Notes: generated by a model not told the origin, from the sequence alone. A DNA stretch of 42,665 bases from Candidatus Laterigemmans baculatus (GCF_010367455.1 NZ_WRPR01000009.1:1-42665); one strand, 5' to 3'; counted from the stretch's first letter, positions 32,751-42,579 are shown. Translations and numbers: made by a program.

Positions 32751-34565
32751 TTATGGGCGGACGTCACCGGCGCGGATCAACCGCTGCGCATCTTCGAGCA
32801 GCGGATCGCGGAGTTCGAGTCGCAGGACGCGGTCGTGCTGCAAGCGATCGATCGCCGCTTCGAGCCGCCGCGCGATCGCCTCCGCCGCGCGCTCCTGTTT
32901 CGAGCGCCGCTGCACCCACGTCAGCACCAGCATGGCGAACAGGGCGGTCGGCAGCAGCGACAGCAACAAGCTGGTCAGCACCATCCCGAAGCTCGGGTGG
33001 GGGAAATTTTCCAAGTCGCCGGCCAATTCGCGGAGCGACTCGTAGCTGGCGGCAAAGTAGCTGCGATAGAGTGAGACGACCGGACCGGCCATCAAACCCC
33101 AGAAGATCACGGTGCCGATTGCTCCGTAGAGCTGAGCCGCCAGCGGAGTGGGAGCGGCGCGGGCGATCTCCTCCTCGAAGATCTGCTGGGCCTCTTCCTG
33201 CAGGCTGTCGATCCCGAGCATTGCCACCGGCGAGACATCGGGGTTGCCAAAGCCCTCCTCCTCGCCATACCGCGCCTGCTCCTCCTGTGGACGGAGTCTC
33301 GCGAGCTCGGTGCGGAACCGATTGACCAGTGGCACGATTCGATCGGCGACCATCGCCGAGGAACGGGCTCGGACCGCTCCGGTGCTGGCTTCGGCCGTGC
33401 CTCGCTGGTCGGCCAGATTGCGGACACCGCTCCACGCGGCTGTGACGAGCGAGGGGAGGCTGCCGGAGAAAGCGAGGATCACCCGGTCCCAGGCTCCGTG
33501 GGTCAGATTCAGCAGCCCCAGCAGCGTGCGATAGGGGAACCAAATCGCTGCGGTCGTGACCAGCATCTCGGCCCGCAGCCGCGAGCGGATTCCGGCCCGC
33601 AGCACTCCGCCGCTGCCGATCAGCTCGATCGCCACGTCGTGCGGGAGGCTCCGCGTCGCCTCGTGCAGCCGGTCGACCGCGGCGGTCAACCGCGGCAGAT
33701 GGTCGCCCAGTTGCTCACGGACCTGCTGAGCGAATTGGCGGTCGGCCGATTCGAGCCGGAGTCCCCGTCGCCGCTGGCCCACATCGCCGAGAGCGAGTTG
33801 CGGACGCAAACGGGTGGCGAGCCCTTCGACCGCTTCGGCCGCGATGGTCGCTTCATCTCGGCCGGCCAGATCGAAGTCGGGGACCAGCATCACGGGGAGA
33901 ATTTCGCCCTCGGGTGCTGCGGCTCGCAGCCGATGCATGAGCGCGTCGACGTCGGTCCGCAGCTCCGCGTCATCGTCGGGGCTGCGGACGGCGTTGATGA
34001 CCGGCAGGACGAGCGTGCCTTCGCTGGCGTGGACAATCCGGCCGGCGGTTTGGCTGCGGAGCTGCTCGCGGCGGATCACCAGGATCAGCACCGAAGCCAT
34101 CGACAGCGCCCGGTTGGCGGCTGCGACAGTCGCCTCGTCCAGATCGGTCGCCCCCGGCGTATCGACCACCAGGTAGGGCCCGCCGAGATCGAGCATCGCG
34201 GTGGCCGAGCAATGCAGATAGCTTTCGAACCGCTCGTCGAGCCCGGCTGGCGGTTGCGGACCGACCCAGTACAAGCGTCGCGTCGCGTCCTGCTGGGCAT
34301 CGCCGCTGCGAATCGCGCCGCGGACCGCGGGGTTCTCGACCAGCTGGCGGATCAGCCACGATTTGCCTTGCCCGGTCGCTCCCACGACGGCAATCACCGT
34401 CGCGTCGGGGACGCGTTGATCGAGAATCCGCTGTCGGACTTCGGCGTGTTGATCGCACAATTCGACGATCGCACGACCGGCCGGGCGATCGCCGAAGACA
34501 TGCGCGGCGGCTCTGCGAATCGCCTCGACCGGCTCCTGCGAATCGAGCGAGGGCGAAGCGAGCAT
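32751..34565 (-). CDS. Membrane-associated dynamin-like GTPase, second of a pair
   Basis: 604 residues from the ATG at 34565, with AGGAAA upstream; a TTG at 34610 would add 15. The P-loop GATGQGKS is at 62-69. G3 is DTPG at 135-138 in YLVVDTPGATDLDEA. A canonical NKxD is not seen; INAVRSPDDD is in the expected region, so base specificity is uncertain. The middle is helical. Hydrophobic segments near residues 310-345 and two clear ones near the C-terminus (AIGTVIFWGLMAGPVVSLY and MVLTSLLLSLLPTALFAMLV) should place it in the membrane, followed by a coiled coil. This is the layout of bacterial dynamin-like or DUF697-type GTPases. It follows the partner GTPase by 41 bases and is the last gene of a four-gene operon. 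Function unknown; membrane remodelling is a guess. Confidence 0.72.
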   Translation of the reverse strand: MLASPSLDSQEPVEAIRRAAAHVFGDRPAGRAIVELCDQHAEVRQRILDQRVPDATVIAVVGATGQGKSWLIRQLVENPAVRGAIRSGDAQQDATRRLYWVGPQPPAGLDERFESYLHCSATAMLDLGGPYLVVDTPGATDLDEATVAAANRALSMASVLILVIRREQLRSQTAGRIVHASEGTLVLPVINAVRSPDDDAELRTDVDALMHRLRAAAPEGEILPVMLVPDFDLAGRDEATIAAEAVEGLATRLRPQLALGDVGQRRRGLRLESADRQFAQQVREQLGDHLPRLTAAVDRLHEATRSLPHDVAIELIGSGGVLRAGIRSRLRAEMLVTTAAIWFPYRTLLGLLNLTHGAWDRVILAFSGSLPSLVTAAWSGVRNLADQRGTAEASTGAVRARSSAMVADRIVPLVNRFRTELARLRPQEEQARYGEEEGFGNPDVSPVAMLGIDSLQEEAQQIFEEEIARAAPTPLAAQLYGAIGTVIFWGLMAGPVVSLYRSYFAASYESLRELAGDLENFPHPSFGMVLTSLLLSLLPTALFAMLVLTWVQRRSKQERAAEAIARRLEAAIDRLQHDRVLRLELRDPLLEDAQRLIRAGDVRP

Positions 34566-34606
34566 CGGTTTCCTAGCGGGCGAGAGGGAGTGCGGGAGGC
34601 TCGAGT

Positions 34607-36691
34607 TCAACGGCGGGGCAGCTGTTGTTGAAGTTCACGGATGAATTCGTCGCGGAGGTGCCACTGGACGAGCGCGGCATCGGCCGACGGTCGGGGAGCA
34701 ATCGTCGGCTCGGGGAGCTGCAACTTTCTCCCGGCCACTTCGATCGTGATCGGCGTCCCCTCGTTCGTCCATCGGGGGACGCCCAGGGCATCGCAGAGGA
34801 CCGCCAAGAAATTGCTCAGCTGCTGGCGGGCCGCCTGCTGCTCGACGTCGCCGCTGGTCAGGCCGCCGCCCCAAGCGGCACCGGCGACCGAGAGCCCGGC
34901 CGCGAACAGCAACTCCTTGATCGACGCGAACGCAATCACTCCGGTCCCCCCGAAGTCGAGCGGGATCATCAGGGCCGCGCCGAACGCGGCGAACACGACC
35001 GCCAGCGGCGTGAGGCCCGCTTTGAGCTTTTTCGTCACCGGCATCTGCCGCCAAACTTCACCGACGGCCAACTGCAAGCGGTGGGGATCGAGCGAGGTGA
35101 AGTCCTCATCGTCAAACCGCTCGATCGCCCGGCTGCCGCGGTGGATCAGCGTTTCCTCGCTGTCGATCCCCGGCAACCGCGAGAGATCGACGCGGGGCAT
35201 GATTGCGTCCCGCAGGCGTTCGGGAGTCAGCACGCTGCCCTGCTTGCCGACTTTGATTTTTTCTTTGATGGAATTGGCCGCCGAACTGGCCATCTGCGAG
35301 GGAGTCAGCCGCTCGACGAGATCGCCGGCTCCGCCCCACAGCTTTCGCAGCCGCGAGTTCAGCTGCATTCCAAACCGGGCGTACCAGGGTGCCGCGTCGG
35401 CAAACGCTTGCGTCAACTGGCGAACGATCCGCTCCGATTGGTGCAAACGGAGCTCGCTGATCTTCCCGCCAGGCTCCCGGCGGGCAAAAAAGTCGAGGGC
35501 CGAGAGCAGCAGATCGTGGCGCATCCGCTGGGCCTCCTTCGTCGCTTCCTCAGCCGCCGCGGCGAGCCGGTCGATCCCTTCGTCCCAAACCGCTTTCCGC
35601 AAACCCTCTTCGAGCGCCAACCGCACTTGTTCAAACAGCTCGGTGCGGTCGAGCGATGCCGGGAGCGAGGCGAGCAGCCGATCGGCCGACAGGGTGGCTG
35701 GCGGATTATCGTCGGGATCTTCCGAGACGCGAAAGAATTTCGGCAGCCGATCGTCGTCGTCGACCCGCTCTTCCGGTTCCGCCGTTTTGGGGATGAACGG
35801 CTCGGCCGCGGGGACCTCGTAATCGTACGCCGCATACAGGGCATCGACCCGATGATGCTCGACCAGCGAGCGGGTGTTCTCCCACAACTGGTCGGGCGTC
35901 TGCCGCGGCCGGACTTTGTTGACCGCCAGCAGCCGGTGAACGCCCGGCATCAGCTCGGTTGCGATCCGCAGTAGATCGCCGAGCGTCGCATCGCGAATCG
36001 CCTCGCCCCCGGTGACGATGATGAAGCCGCTGCACAACTTGGCCGCTCGACGGAGCAAGTCGCGGCGAATCTCGGGGGAACCACGCCCGAAGGCTGCGTC
36101 GGAGACGATGTCGGGACAGTCGAGCAGTCCCATGCCGACCGCATCGAGCCCCGGATCGGTGGCGACGAGCGGAATCGCCAGCGCGCCTTCGCCTCCCGAC
36201 TGGTTGTTGTACTGATCGTGGGCGGTCTGCGGATCCTCCGAGAGCATTTCGGGGGCGTGCCCCAGCGCGTCGCCGATCCGCTGGACCAGCAACCCCCACA
36301 GCTCCGCGTCCTCCTGCCAGCGGCTCGGCAGCCACAGCACGAACCGGTGGGTGCCCTGCTTGTTGCTCTCGCCACGCAGCGTGCGCCGCCGTCCGGCAGG
36401 ACTGAGAAACGTGGCGACCAGGCTCGTCTTGCCGCTGTTGAGCATCCCCGCGACCGCCACGGTGGGATGTTTCGCCAGCGGTGCGGCCGCGTGCAGTTGG
36501 CGGCCGGCCGAGAGCACCGACTCGGCCGCTTCGGGAGCCGTTCGCCGCAGGGCGCTAAAGAAACTTTCCCGGCCGGGCTCGGGAAATTCGCGCTCGACCG
36601 CCGCGCGCCGATCGTCGTCCTCGAGCAGCGGAAGCAACTGCGTCCAACGAATCGGGGACCCAGGATCGGAAGCGCGGCCGAATCGAAACAT
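34607..36691 (-). CDS. Membrane-associated dynamin-like GTPase, first of a pair
   Basis: 694 residues. The P-loop GMLNSGKT is at 82-89. Switch region LRGESNKQGTHRFVLWLP resembles the dynamin-family segment that contacts the nucleotide. G3 is unusual, DCPD (191-194) in GLLDCPDIVSD. G4 is NKVR (258-261), with Arg where NKxD has Asp. A long helical stalk-like region follows, then two hydrophobic segments (about 570-625, PLAVVFAAFGAALMIPL and ELLFAAGLSVAGAAWGG) and a short C-terminal domain. The layout suggests a large membrane GTPase that may pair with the next gene, as bacterial dynamin-like proteins are often encoded in tandem. Starts 24 bases after the lipoprotein gene. Family membership is inferred from layout. 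Confidence 0.75.
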   Translation of the reverse strand: MFRFGRASDPGSPIRWTQLLPLLEDDDRRAAVEREFPEPGRESFFSALRRTAPEAAESVLSAGRQLHAAAPLAKHPTVAVAGMLNSGKTSLVATFLSPAGRRRTLRGESNKQGTHRFVLWLPSRWQEDAELWGLLVQRIGDALGHAPEMLSEDPQTAHDQYNNQSGGEGALAIPLVATDPGLDAVGMGLLDCPDIVSDAAFGRGSPEIRRDLLRRAAKLCSGFIIVTGGEAIRDATLGDLLRIATELMPGVHRLLAVNKVRPRQTPDQLWENTRSLVEHHRVDALYAAYDYEVPAAEPFIPKTAEPEERVDDDDRLPKFFRVSEDPDDNPPATLSADRLLASLPASLDRTELFEQVRLALEEGLRKAVWDEGIDRLAAAAEEATKEAQRMRHDLLLSALDFFARREPGGKISELRLHQSERIVRQLTQAFADAAPWYARFGMQLNSRLRKLWGGAGDLVERLTPSQMASSAANSIKEKIKVGKQGSVLTPERLRDAIMPRVDLSRLPGIDSEETLIHRGSRAIERFDDEDFTSLDPHRLQLAVGEVWRQMPVTKKLKAGLTPLAVVFAAFGAALMIPLDFGGTGVIAFASIKELLFAAGLSVAGAAWGGGLTSGDVEQQAARQQLSNFLAVLCDALGVPRWTNEGTPITIEVAGRKLQLPEPTIAPRPSADAALVQWHLRDEFIRELQQQLPRR

Positions 36692-36715
36692 GCGACCAGT
36701 GTAGTAGGAAGGGGC

Positions 36716-37363
36716 TTAGTGGTGCAGCAACTTGGGACGATCCGGTTCGGTCACGCGACTGACGATTTCCTGCAGGATCTGCTGCTCCAGCGTGACGTCG
36801 CGGCCGAGCGAGATCCAGCCGAGGGTTTTGGGTTCGGCCTCGAGGAAATCGCCCGTCTGCTCGACCGAGCCATCTTGCCGCGACGTGATCGCTCCCTCGC
36901 TCGCGAACTGCTCGTGGTCGACGTCTTCAATCTCTTTATCGACCTGAACCGCCACGGTGTACCCACCCGCTTCGGGGCGGACCGTGATGATCGCTCGCCG
37001 CCGGATCGATTGCAGCGTGCTCTGCAGCCGCTCGAAGCCCTTGGTGCTGTCCTTCCGCCAGGGCTCGAACAGCGAAGCGCCGGTCCGATACGCCGTCTCC
37101 ACACGGCCCTCGAGCACGATCTCCCGCGAGGCCTGCAGCGGTTGTTCCCGGACGACGCGGAAGTAGTCGTCGACCGTGTCGATCACCTGCGACCACACGA
37201 ATTCCGGTTCCGCCGGAGGCAGCACCACGGGATTCGGAATGAACGCCGGCGGAACCGGTGACGTCAAGCGATACAGCAAACTGCCACAGCCCCCCACCGC
37301 CGGCACGCCGCAAAGCAGCGCGAGCGAGAGGAAAATTCGGCAGCGGGTAGGTTGCGGACGCAT
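36716..37363 (-). CDS. Putative lipoprotein of unknown function
   Basis: 215 residues from the ATG at 37363, which opens a lipoprotein signal (CRIFLSLALLCGVPAVGGC) with a VGGC lipobox; a longer frame to 37435 lacks sense. The mature protein has EFVWSQVIDTVDDYFRVVRE, VLEGRVETAYRTGASLFEPW, a beta-rich stretch (RRAIITVRPEAGGYTVAVQV) and a C-terminal acidic/helical part with DVTLEQQILQEIVSRV. No family is recognised. It sits between the PQQ-type propeller gene and the GTPase pair and is probably co-transcribed with both (gaps of 73 and 24 bases), so it may be the outer-envelope component of the same system. Confidence 0.75.
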   Translation of the reverse strand: MRPQPTRCRIFLSLALLCGVPAVGGCGSLLYRLTSPVPPAFIPNPVVLPPAEPEFVWSQVIDTVDDYFRVVREQPLQASREIVLEGRVETAYRTGASLFEPWRKDSTKGFERLQSTLQSIRRRAIITVRPEAGGYTVAVQVDKEIEDVDHEQFASEGAITSRQDGSVEQTGDFLEAEPKTLGWISLGRDVTLEQQILQEIVSRVTEPDRPKLLHH

Positions 37364-37436
37364 CGGCAGGACTGTCGCCAGTTTCACCGCCAAACCGCAA
37401 GCCCAGTTTGTGCCCGCGTCTGGCGGTATGTGCAAG

Positions 37437-39299
37437 TCAGGGAACGGGCAGGCGAAAACAGACGGCGGCTTGGGCGTTCCTCAGGTACAGCCGATCACCG
37501 ACGATGACTGGATGGTTCCAGGTTTTGCTGTGCAGCGCCTGGAACTGGGCGATCTCTTCGGCTTCCGCTTTGTTGGGCGTGGCCCGCAGGAGCGCCAGTT
37601 GTCCCCGCTCGCCGCTGACCAGCAGCAAGTCCTGCTCGGGAATCAGCAGCAGTTGGCCGAAGCCGTAGCGTCCCCGCTTCCACTGCCGTTGGCCGGTTTC
37701 CGCATCGATGCAGGTCAGGATCTGGTGGTCGAAGCCATACAAATAGCCTGCGTGATAGACGAAGTCATTGAAGTAGGGCTTGAGGGCGCGGGAGTGCCAC
37801 TGTTCCTCGACCGTCCATTCCCGACCGCTGCGGCTGAGGCGAATCCGCCGCGTGCCGATTCCGTAGCCGGTGCCGAGGACGATCGAGTCGTCGCCGATCT
37901 GCAGCGGCTGGACGATCCGCGGCCCCAGCTTCAGTCGCCACGGATCGCTCCACAAGGCGCGTCCGTCGTTCGGGGCGAGCCCGAACGCGCCATGGCTGTC
38001 GAGCACGACGATTTGCTCCACCCCGCAGAGCGTCATTAACTGTGGGCTGCCGTAGCCGCGACCGTCGCGAAGGGCCGACCACCGGACCGATCCATCGGCC
38101 GCGTCGTAGGCGATCACCTTGGCCCCGGGGTCGCCGGCATACACGACCACCGTGTGCCCCTCGACGACCAGCGGCGAAGACGCAAAACCCCATTCGGGAA
38201 TCGCGGCTCCGCTATCGGCGGCAATGTCGGTTTGCCACAGACGCCTCCCGGTGGCAGCATCGAGGGCTGTCAGTTTGCCGGTCGCCCCGAGCGCGTACAG
38301 TCGCCCGCTGTCGAACGTGGGAGTCGCCCGTGGCCCGGCGCTGCTCGCCATCTCCGAAAACCGGCCGGGATAGCTGTGGGCCCAGATCTCCTCCCCCGTC
38401 TCCGCGTCCAAGCACACGACCGCTTCTTCCTCGCCACGCTGCTCCTGAGTGAACAGTCGCCCGTCGACCGCCGCGAACGAGGACCAGCCGGGGCCGATTC
38501 GCCGCCGCCAAACCTGGGGCAGTCCCCGCTCGGGCCATTCGTTGGCGATCGCGACACCGCGGCGGACGCCGTCGCGCTGGGGACCGCGGAAGCCCGGCCA
38601 GTCCCCCGGAAGAAGCGCCACCGGGGGCGCTTCCGATGGGGGGGGCAGGGCTGGCTGAGCGGGATCGCGATTGAGCGCCGCCAGATATTTCGATTCGGCC
38701 GAGTTGCTCCAGCGAGGACTGACGGTGATCTCGAATTTCCCCGAGACGCCGTCGACTCGGGCAAGGGCCGCGAACGCCAGTGGAAGTGCCGCCGCCACGA
38801 ACGTCCCACTCCGCCGCACCCCCCGGAAACACGCACTGCGGACGTTCCCGCTGAGCTCTTCGCTGCTGAGCTCAGCGCTACTGAGCTCTTCGCTGCCGGG
38901 CTCTTTCTCGCGGCAATCCCTCGAGTGCTGGCGGTCGGTAGCGACGAGCCAGGCCACCGGTAGGGCAAGCATCAGTGGGAGTACGAAGATGCACAGCCCC
39001 CAGGGGATCAGCGACTCGTCGGCGACAGCCACGGCGACGGCCACGACTGCCAGGAATACGCCCAGTCCGGCGCAGCGATTTCCCGCCGAAACTCCGCTAA
39101 ATCCCAACCACCAGAGGCCCATTGCGAGGGTCGCGAGCAGGGGAGCTGCGACCAACGTCACGTACTGAACCAGACTCTGGGGCCACCCCCAGCGAGCCGC
39201 GAGGGTGCCGCCGAGCATCGCCAGCACGATCGCCACCGCGGGTGTGAGCCGCAGCTCCCGCCTGGGGATGACATCTTTCTCGGTCAGGGGCAATGGCAC
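37437..39299 (-). CDS. Membrane-anchored PQQ-type beta-propeller protein
   Basis: 620 residues from a GTG at 39299. About four hydrophobic segments occupy residues 18-130, then a charged linker with SEEL repeats, then a fifth hydrophobic segment (FVAAALPLAFAALA). From about 235 there is a PQQ-like propeller starting DWPGFRGPQRDGV, a motif common in planctomycete propellers. Blades are visible as VVCLDAETGEEIWAHSYPG, LTALDAATGRRLWQTDI, VIAYDAADGSVRWSAL and ILTCIDAETGQRQWKRG. The repeats resemble BamB/PQQ-like proteins, and no metal or PQQ ligands are obvious, so it is more likely a scaffold than an enzyme. First gene of a minus-strand operon with a lipoprotein and two GTPases, and divergent from gyrA. 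Confidence 0.83.
   Translation of the reverse strand: MPLPLTEKDVIPRRELRLTPAVAIVLAMLGGTLAARWGWPQSLVQYVTLVAAPLLATLAMGLWWLGFSGVSAGNRCAGLGVFLAVVAVAVAVADESLIPWGLCIFVLPLMLALPVAWLVATDRQHSRDCREKEPGSEELSSAELSSEELSGNVRSACFRGVRRSGTFVAAALPLAFAALARVDGVSGKFEITVSPRWSNSAESKYLAALNRDPAQPALPPPSEAPPVALLPGDWPGFRGPQRDGVRRGVAIANEWPERGLPQVWRRRIGPGWSSFAAVDGRLFTQEQRGEEEAVVCLDAETGEEIWAHSYPGRFSEMASSAGPRATPTFDSGRLYALGATGKLTALDAATGRRLWQTDIAADSGAAIPEWGFASSPLVVEGHTVVVYAGDPGAKVIAYDAADGSVRWSALRDGRGYGSPQLMTLCGVEQIVVLDSHGAFGLAPNDGRALWSDPWRLKLGPRIVQPLQIGDDSIVLGTGYGIGTRRIRLSRSGREWTVEEQWHSRALKPYFNDFVYHAGYLYGFDHQILTCIDAETGQRQWKRGRYGFGQLLLIPEQDLLLVSGERGQLALLRATPNKAEAEEIAQFQALHSKTWNHPVIVGDRLYLRNAQAAVCFRLPVP
38851..38910. repeat. In-frame 15-bp minisatellite in the propeller-protein linker
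   Basis: Four 15-bp units: CTGAGCTCTTCGCTG (38851 and 38881), CTGAGCTCAGCGCTA (38866) and a diverged unit at 38896. On the minus strand it encodes SEELS-type pentads between the membrane segments and the rest of the protein. Confidence 0.92.
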
Positions 39300-39473
39300 G
39301 GTCGGAGACCTGGGAAGCGGGGGAGGTTGGGAGGAGACGTCGGGGCGAAAAATGGAGGCTCGACGGGAGGCAGCCAGGGCACGCGGCGAGCCAACTCAGC
39401 GCGGTGATGCTGGCATTTCTTCAAACCCAACGCATCAAAGGACTTGCGGCAACGCGTGCGGCCGGGGGTGCGG

Positions 39474-39502
39474 TTGTCGATAGGAGCCAAAACGCTTACA
39501 AT
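39474..39502 (+). promoter_or_regulatory. Candidate sigma70-type promoter of gyrA
   Basis: TTGTCG (39474-39479) and TACAAT (39497-39502) are separated by 17 bases: 4/6 and 5/6 matches to the consensus. The -10 lies 60 bases upstream of the gyrA start, giving a leader of roughly 50 bases. Confidence 0.6.
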
Positions 39503-39562
39503 CCGGGCTTCCCATGGGGGACGATTTCTCCGTCCCCGTGATTCTCTCGCGAGGGCGGCTCC

Positions 39563-42397
39563 TTGGCATCTGACGGCAATGGAAACGGTGAGAACGGTGA
39601 TCTTCCTGTGGAGCCGACGGCCCAGGAGAACAACGGTGGCAACGGAGGTGCCGGTGCGCTGCGTTTGATCGATCTCCCGATCGAAGAGGAGTTGCGGGAG
39701 AGTTTTTTGACCTACGCGATGAGCGTCATCGTCAGCCGAGCGCTGCCGGACGTCCGCGACGGGTTGAAACCGAGTCAGCGGCGAATCTTGGTCGCCATGA
39801 ACGACCTGAATTTGGGGCCCGCCAGCCGCCGCGTCAAATGCGCCAAAATCTCCGGCGATACTTCGGGCAATTACCACCCGCACGGCGAAAGCGTGATCTA
39901 CCCGACGCTGGTGCGCATGGCCCAGGAATGGAACATGCGCTCGGTGTTGATCGACAAGCAGGGGAATTTTGGGTCGATTGCCGGATTGCCACCGGCGGCG
40001 ATGCGATACACCGAAGCGCGACTCTCGGCGGTCGCCTCGATGCTGCTCGACGACCTCAAGTTCGATACGGTCGACTTCGTTCCCACCTACGACGAATCGC
40101 GGACCGAGCCGACGGTCCTGCCGAGCCGCTTTCCGAACCTGTTGGTCAACGGTGCCAGCGGGATCGCGGTGGGGATGGCGACCAGCATTCCGCCGCACAA
40201 CCCGACCGAAGTCTGCGATGCGATCATCCGCGTGATCGACGACCCGGAAGTCTCGATCGACGAGCTGATGGAGATCATTCCCGGTCCCGACTTCCCGACC
40301 GGAGGGATCATCTGCGGACGGGCGGCGATTCGCCGGGGCTACCACACCGGTCGCAGCACGGTCGTCGTGCGGGCACGCTGCACGATCGAGCAGATGAAGG
40401 GGAATCGCTCGCGGATCGTCGTCACCGAAATCCCCTACCAGCAGTACCGTGACCGCGTGATCGAGAAGATTGCGGCGCTGGTCAACGGCGAGCGGATCAA
40501 GGGGATCTCGGGCATTCGCGACGAGAGCGATCTGAACGAGCCGGTGCGGTTGGTGATCGACGTCAAGCGGGATGCCGATCCCGACGTGGTGCTCAACCAG
40601 TTGTACCAGTTCTCGCCGCTGCAGGATTCGTTCTCGCTGAACCTGCTGGCGCTGGTCGACGGCAAGCCGCGCGAGCTGTCGATCAAGGAGTTGATCACCG
40701 AGTTCATCCGCCACCGGGTGACCGTGATTCGCCGCCGCACGCAGTTCCTGCTGGCGCGGGCTCGCCGCCGCAAACACACCGTCGAAGGTCTGTTGTTGGC
40801 TCTGGCCGACATCGACGAGATCATTCGGATCATCCGGGCGAGCGCCACGCAGGCGGAAGCGAAAACGGGTTTGATGGGCGTCGAATGCCCCGCTTCGATG
40901 ATGCAGCGGGCTCTCGGTGACGCCGGCTTCGAGCACTTCAAGATGGAGCGGGGGGAACGCGAGACGTACACCCTGACCAGCGTTCAGGCCGACGCGATCC
41001 TGCGGATGACGCTCGGCCAGTTGGTCAACCTCGAACAGCAAAAGCTGGCCGACGAGCACGCTCAATTGCTCGAGGAAATTGGTCGCTATTTGGAAATCCT
41101 CGGCGATCCTCAGATCATCTACGACATGATCCGCGAGGACATGGAGGAAGCCAAACGCCGCTTCGGCGACGCGCGGCGGACCGAGATCAGCGGCCAGGAA
41201 ATCGGCAACATCGATCTCGAGGATCTGATCGCCGAAGAGACGATGGTCGTTTCGATCTCCCACCGCGGCTACATCAAACGCATTCCGGCGAGCACCTACC
41301 GCGCCCAGCGCCGCGGGGGCAAAGGACTCAAGGGCGCCAAGACCGAGGATGAGGATCCGATCGAGCACCTGTTCGTCGCCAGCACCCACGCCTACCTGCT
41401 GTTCATCACCACCGCTGGGAAGGTGTATTGGCAGAAGGTTTACGATCTGCCCCAACTGGCCCGCGAAGCCCGTGGGCGGGCGATCGTCAACTTGCTGAAC
41501 CTCTCCGAAGGGGAGCAGATCGCCCAGTGCCTGGCGGTCCGCGACTTCGACCAGCCCGGACACTTCATCATGATGGCCACCCGCGGTGGGCTGGTGAAGA
41601 AGACGCCGCTGGAAAGCTACAGTCGTCCCAAGCGGGGCGGGATTATCGCCATCAAGCTCCGCGAGGGGGATGAGCTGGTCGACGCGGCGGTCGTCGGTCC
41701 CGGATCCGAGGTCGTGCTCGTGACCAGCCAAGGGATGGCGATCCGCTTTGCCGAGAGCGACGCGCGACCGATGGGCCGCAACACCTCGGGCGTCAAAGGC
41801 ATCACCCTCGGCAAATCGGATCACGTCGTCGGGATGGTGGTCGCCGATCCCGACGCCACGCTGCTGACGGTGTGCGAGAAAGGGTACGGCAAGCGGACTT
41901 TCTTCGGTCCCAACGCGGCGACGACCGCAGAGGCCAACGGTGACGAGGCCAACGCCGCTGAGACCAATGGAGCGGAGTCCGACGGTGAAGAGGAGTCGGC
42001 CGAGGAAGAATCGACCAGCGGCTCGGCCCGCTATCGGACGCAGCGTCGGGGTGGCAAGGGGCTCCGCGACATTCGCACCAGCGATCGCAACGGCAAAGTC
42101 ATCGACATCGTCCGCGTCACCGATGAAGACGAGATCTTGATGATGACGGCCCGGGGCAAGATTCAGCGGATCGCCGCGCGGGAGATCAACGTCATCGGAC
42201 GCAACACGCAAGGCGTTCGGATCATGAGCCTCGATTCCGAAGATTCGTTGGTCGCAGCGGTTCACGTTCCGGTCGAGGAAAGCGTGGAGAACGAAGCCGA
42301 GGCGGTTGGCAAGGCTGCCCTCCCCGAGCCCCCGATCATCGAAGGGGGCGAGGCCGTCGGCGGCGTGATGGGATCGCCGGAAGGTGACGAGGAGTAG
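39563..42397 (+). CDS. gyrA: DNA gyrase subunit A
   Basis: 944 residues, TTG start at 39563 with a GAGGGCGG stretch just upstream; the first 35 residues are a Gly/Asn-rich tail before [20 protein letters not shown]. The catalytic tyrosine is Tyr149 in [10 protein letters not shown]. The quinolone region reads [18 protein letters not shown]: Ser110 matches E. coli Ser83, but Pro114 takes the place of Asp87. The C-terminal beta-pinwheel has a canonical GyrA box QRRGGKG at 582-588, so this is gyrase rather than ParC. Unusually, an acidic insert (about 784-823, with [10 protein letters not shown]) is followed by a second identical box at 827-833. A further acidic tail ends the protein. gyrB is not in the window. 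Its TAG stop is the first base triplet of an inverted repeat. Confidence 0.97.
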   Translation: MASDGNGNGENGDLPVEPTAQENNGGNGGAGALRLIDLPIEEELRESFLTYAMSVIVSRALPDVRDGLKPSQRRILVAMNDLNLGPASRRVKCAKISGDTSGNYHPHGESVIYPTLVRMAQEWNMRSVLIDKQGNFGSIAGLPPAAMRYTEARLSAVASMLLDDLKFDTVDFVPTYDESRTEPTVLPSRFPNLLVNGASGIAVGMATSIPPHNPTEVCDAIIRVIDDPEVSIDELMEIIPGPDFPTGGIICGRAAIRRGYHTGRSTVVVRARCTIEQMKGNRSRIVVTEIPYQQYRDRVIEKIAALVNGERIKGISGIRDESDLNEPVRLVIDVKRDADPDVVLNQLYQFSPLQDSFSLNLLALVDGKPRELSIKELITEFIRHRVTVIRRRTQFLLARARRRKHTVEGLLLALADIDEIIRIIRASATQAEAKTGLMGVECPASMMQRALGDAGFEHFKMERGERETYTLTSVQADAILRMTLGQLVNLEQQKLADEHAQLLEEIGRYLEILGDPQIIYDMIREDMEEAKRRFGDARRTEISGQEIGNIDLEDLIAEETMVVSISHRGYIKRIPASTYRAQRRGGKGLKGAKTEDEDPIEHLFVASTHAYLLFITTAGKVYWQKVYDLPQLAREARGRAIVNLLNLSEGEQIAQCLAVRDFDQPGHFIMMATRGGLVKKTPLESYSRPKRGGIIAIKLREGDELVDAAVVGPGSEVVLVTSQGMAIRFAESDARPMGRNTSGVKGITLGKSDHVVGMVVADPDATLLTVCEKGYGKRTFFGPNAATTAEANGDEANAAETNGAESDGEEESAEEESTSGSARYRTQRRGGKGLRDIRTSDRNGKVIDIVRVTDEDEILMMTARGKIQRIAAREINVIGRNTQGVRIMSLDSEDSLVAAVHVPVEESVENEAEAVGKAALPEPPIIEGGEAVGGVMGSPEGDEE

Positions 42398-42579
42398 GTT
42401 CTGTCAAAAGACCCGGGACGGCACCCTCCCCCCGGGAGGGTCGCGAGGAACGAGCGGGGAGGGCGCTGCGCGACGTAGAGCTCTCAACAGGGCCGCTTCA
42501 GCGGGCCCTCCCCGGGCCTGAGAGCCAGGCCCACCCAGGGGGAGGGTGACGGTGAAATATCGTTTTCTGATAGAGCCTA
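42395..42579. repeat. Long inverted repeat after gyrA with TAG ends
   Basis: TAGGTTCTGTCA at 42395 faces TGATAGAGCCTA ending at 42579 (imperfect pairing). Inside, CACCCTCCCCC near 42422 can pair with GGGGGAGGGTG near 42540, enclosing further G/C-rich hairpins. The outer and inner arms match those of the element at 12875-12962 with a longer central insert. The first TAG is the gyrA stop codon. Likely also a transcription terminator. Confidence 0.75.

Noticed and set aside
39284-42265. 993-codon minus-strand frame
   Set aside because: Antisense to gyrA, whose protein is fully conserved; the shadow has only low-complexity composition.
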